Origin: CAZYWA01 sp964650975 [NCBI: uncultured bacterium]
Lineage (GTDB): Bacteria; JADJOY01
DNA length: 7,211 bases
Assembly: GCA_964650975.1 (NCBI GenBank)
Contig: CAZYWA010000422.1
Coordinates: 1-7,211, forward strand
Direction: 5' to 3'
The notes beneath the pieces are model-generated. The model made no database searches, was not told where the DNA came from, and saw only the letters and a program-made list of their open reading frames with translations. The position numbers were made by a program, and so were the translations under genes. Positions 5,801 to 7,211 of the stretch are shown here, one piece after another. Each line of letters begins with the position of its first letter. The first letter of the stretch is position 1.

Positions 5801-6972
5801 GGGTCGCTGACCTTGTCACCGGCGGCGGCGGCGCTCAAGGCTTGCGTCCCGCCGCCCGAGGCCGCCCGCTCGGCGATCGCCCCGGCCACCTGGGTTCGCT
5901 CGAGGTGGTCGAAGATCGCCTCGGCGATGAGCCGGTGGCCGAGCGCCGTGGGGTGCGGGTCTGTGGGCGAGAGCACCAGCCGCGGGTCGAACGGATCGAC
6001 GATGCCGTGCTCGCGCGCATAGCGCACGATCGTGTCCTGGGATTCGACGGTCGCGATGCCCAGCTCCTTCGCCAGCCGCCGCACCTGCGGGTGAAGCACC
6101 GGGTGGCCGACCACGACCAGCGCGAAGCCTCGCGCCGCCGACAGATCGCGAAGCTCGGTGAGCGCTCTGGTCGCGGCCTCGGGGCCGACCATGTCGCGGT
6201 ACTCGGGTGGAACGCGGGCTGGATCGCTCTCGAAGCGGCCGCCGCGGTCCGGCGCCGGCACCAGCTGCGCGCGGTTCCCGGTGGGCTTGCCGTGAGTCCA
6301 TGCGCGCACCCGGTCCACCAGGAACGACCGCTCGATGTCGAGCGGCTGCGCGCGGTTGCGGATGAAGTTCGGCAGGTCGACGTCGTTGCCCACGAAGTTG
6401 AGCACCACCAGATCGGGCTGGTAGCGCAGCCCCTTGGCGATCAGCACCTCGACCTCCATCACCGAGTTGTAGCCGGGAACGGCGGTGTTGATCTCTTCCC
6501 AGCGGACCTCTGGATGCCGCTCGCGGAGCATTCGGCCGAGGACACTCAGAAACGGCTCGTCGTCGTGCACGTACCAGCCGAACATCACCGAGTCGCCGAG
6601 CCCCAGCACCCTCACCGTGCCCCGCGGCTTCTCGACCGCGATCTCGGGACTGCGAAAGCCGGCGCTGTTGGTGGTGAGACCGCGCTGGTAGCGGACCGAG
6701 AGGTTCGGGATCAGCTCGTAGACGATCTTGCGATCGGCGCTGAGCTGCACCACGTCCGCGAGATCGACGCGTGCGCCGCGGGGCGGCGGCTTGCGCGCGC
6801 CCATTCGCGTCAGGCTGCGGTCGAGACGCAGGTCGTCGAAGTACGCGGTCAGCCTCAACCCGGCTTCGAGCTGCGCCACGACCAGCGCCGCCCAGAGCGC
6901 CGGGCGCAGCGCCGTGCGCAACACGCCGGGCGGAGACGCGCGTCGAAGCGGCGTGGCGAGCATCCGGGGCAT
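5797..6972 (-). CDS. Membrane-anchored SGNH/GDSL hydrolase, partner of the MBOAT
   Basis: This 391-residue protein has a basic N-terminus and one hydrophobic segment (about 23-38), consistent with an inner-membrane anchor and a periplasmic domain. An SGNH hydrolase fold follows. Block I is GLGDSVMFGW (124-133) with nucleophile Ser128. Block II is VPGYNS (165-170) with oxyanion Gly167. Block III is NFVGNDVD (192-199) with Asn196. Block V is TDPHPTALGH (337-346), with Asp338 and His340 as the likely remaining dyad. The final 30 residues are Ala/Gly-rich and look disordered. Its stop codon overlaps the start of the MBOAT gene by four bases, so the two are one operon. SGNH partners of MBOATs (AlgJ, AlgX, PatB, WssI types) transfer or remove acetyl groups on exported glycans. 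Which one applies here is inferred, not seen. Start ATG 6972, with ATG 6963 as alternative; neither has a clear ribosome site. Confidence 0.93.
   Translation of the reverse strand: MPRMLATPLRRASPPGVLRTALRPALWAALVVAQLEAGLRLTAYFDDLRLDRSLTRMGARKPPPRGARVDLADVVQLSADRKIVYELIPNLSVRYQRGLTTNSAGFRSPEIAVEKPRGTVRVLGLGDSVMFGWYVHDDEPFLSVLGRMLRERHPEVRWEEINTAVPGYNSVMEVEVLIAKGLRYQPDLVVLNFVGNDVDLPNFIRNRAQPLDIERSFLVDRVRAWTHGKPTGNRAQLVPAPDRGGRFESDPARVPPEYRDMVGPEAATRALTELRDLSAARGFALVVVGHPVLHPQVRRLAKELGIATVESQDTIVRYAREHGIVDPFDPRLVLSPTDPHPTALGHRLIAEAIFDHLERTQVAGAIAERAASGGGTQALSAAAAGDKVSDP
5810..5814 (-). promoter_or_regulatory. Ribosome binding site for the MBOAT gene, inside the SGNH gene
   Basis: AAGGT on the minus strand lies nine bases before the GTG at 5800 and within the last codons of the SGNH gene. 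It supports the GTG start that overlaps the SGNH stop codon and allows both coupled and independent initiation. Confidence 0.5.
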
Positions 6973-7019
6973 GATGGGCGAAGCGTGGCTCGGATAGTGG
7001 CTCGGGCGGAGACGAATGC

Positions 7020-7050
7020 TTGACTCGGCTTCGAGCGCCCGCAGTATGTT
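7020..7050 (+). promoter_or_regulatory. Candidate sigma70-type promoter for tRNA-Arg
   Basis: TTGACT (7020-7025) matches five of six bases of the -35 consensus. TATGTT (7045-7050) matches four of six -10 bases, including the key TA...T positions. The 19-base spacer is longer than the ideal 17. Transcription would start near 7057, leaving a leader of about nine bases before the tRNA at 7066. I found no convincing promoter in the other direction for the divergent SGNH gene within 6973-7065. Confidence 0.45.
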
Positions 7051-7065
7051 GCGCCAGCATCTCTG

Positions 7066-7139
7066 GCGCCCATAGCTCAGCTGGCTAGAGCAACGGCCTT
7101 CTAAGCCGTAGGTCGCAGGTTCGAGTCCTGCTGGGCGCG
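7066..7139 (+). tRNA. tRNA-Arg, anticodon TCT
   Basis: The 74 bases fold into a complete cloverleaf. The 7-bp acceptor stem is GCGCCCA with TGGGCGC (7066-7072 and 7132-7138). The D-stem is GCTC with GAGC, and the anticodon stem is ACGGC with GCCGT. The anticodon loop CTTCTAA places TCT at 7100-7102. The variable loop is AGGTC, the T-stem is GCAGG with CCTGC, and the T-loop is TTCGAGT. The discriminator base is G7139. CCA is not encoded (CGG follows), so the end must be added by nucleotidyltransferase. It reads AGA (and possibly AGG), which are rare codons in a genome this GC-rich, so a single modest promoter is plausible. Confidence 0.97.
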
Positions 7140-7151
7140 CGGTGTTTTCTC

Positions 7152-7172
7152 GGGGGGCTGTTCCAGCCCCCC
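7152..7172 (+). terminator. Strong hairpin just after tRNA-Arg
   Basis: GGGGGGCTG (7152-7160) and CAGCCCCCC (7164-7172) form a perfect 9-bp stem with a TTC loop, 12 bases past the tRNA 3' end. The position suits a terminator or a 3' processing boundary. No T-run follows; the T-run (TTTT, 7145-7148) comes before the stem. An alternative pairing, CTCGGGGG (7149-7156) with CCCCCGAG (7174-7181), competes with it. The remaining bases to the window edge show no gene. Confidence 0.5.
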
Positions 7173-7211
7173 ACCCCCGAGTCGGCTCGCGTTGCTCGCC
7201 GCGCGCCTGCG

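Noticed and set aside
5842-7023. Long plus-strand open frame (393 codons) antisense to the SGNH gene
   Set aside because: Its composition is Arg/His/Val-rich without motifs, and the opposite strand has all SGNH catalytic blocks. It is a GC-driven shadow frame.
7066-7211. tRNA-Arg 3' end as an integration (attachment) site
   Set aside because: There is no integrase gene and no second copy of the tRNA 3' sequence in the window. Only 72 bases lie beyond the tRNA.

Overview
The window is high-GC bacterial DNA (about two thirds G+C or more by eye, with codon third positions dominated by G and C). It holds six protein genes and one tRNA. A TonB-family periplasm-spanning protein points to a diderm (Gram-negative type) organism. 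The glutathione S-transferase and the MBOAT/SGNH acetyl-transfer pair fit a proteobacterium, a myxobacterium-like lineage or another high-GC diderm phylum. Nothing in the window fixes the phylum. I see no mobile element, CRISPR array, toxin-antitoxin pair or phage gene. This looks like ordinary chromosome rather than an island.

Layout from left to right. Positions 41-1099 (+) encode a UbiA-superfamily membrane prenyltransferase of the MenA-like type. It converges on a minus-strand series across a 120-bp gap containing a GC-rich hairpin. The minus-strand series, read from right to left, is: an SGNH/GDSL hydrolase (6972-5797); an MBOAT O-acyltransferase (5800-4136), overlapping it by a GTGA stop/start; a glutathione S-transferase (4081-3470); a short TonB-family protein (3291-2557); and a four-helix membrane metallophosphoesterase (2470 or 2560 down to 1220). 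Short hairpins without U-tracts follow the MBOAT, GST and tRNA genes. At the right edge a tRNA-Arg(TCT) gene (7066-7139, +) diverges from the SGNH gene, with a plausible sigma70-type promoter just upstream.

How the genes may work together. The clearest functional unit is the SGNH-MBOAT pair. By analogy with AlgI plus AlgJ/AlgX, PatA/PatB and WssH/WssI, the MBOAT passes an acyl (usually acetyl) group across the inner membrane, and the membrane-anchored SGNH protein transfers it to, or removes it from, a periplasmic or secreted glycan. No glycan synthesis genes are in the window, so the acceptor is unknown. The TonB-like protein and the metallophosphoesterase may be co-transcribed, but no ExbB, ExbD or receptor gene is present. 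The prenyltransferase and GST look like stand-alone genes. Most genes here act at or in the cell envelope, which is an observation of neighbourhood only.

I did not find a previously undescribed system. The most useful leads are the stand-alone acetyl-transfer cassette with an insertion in its MBOAT subunit, the shifted second aspartate motif of the prenyltransferase, and the GC-rich intergenic hairpins, two of which resemble each other.
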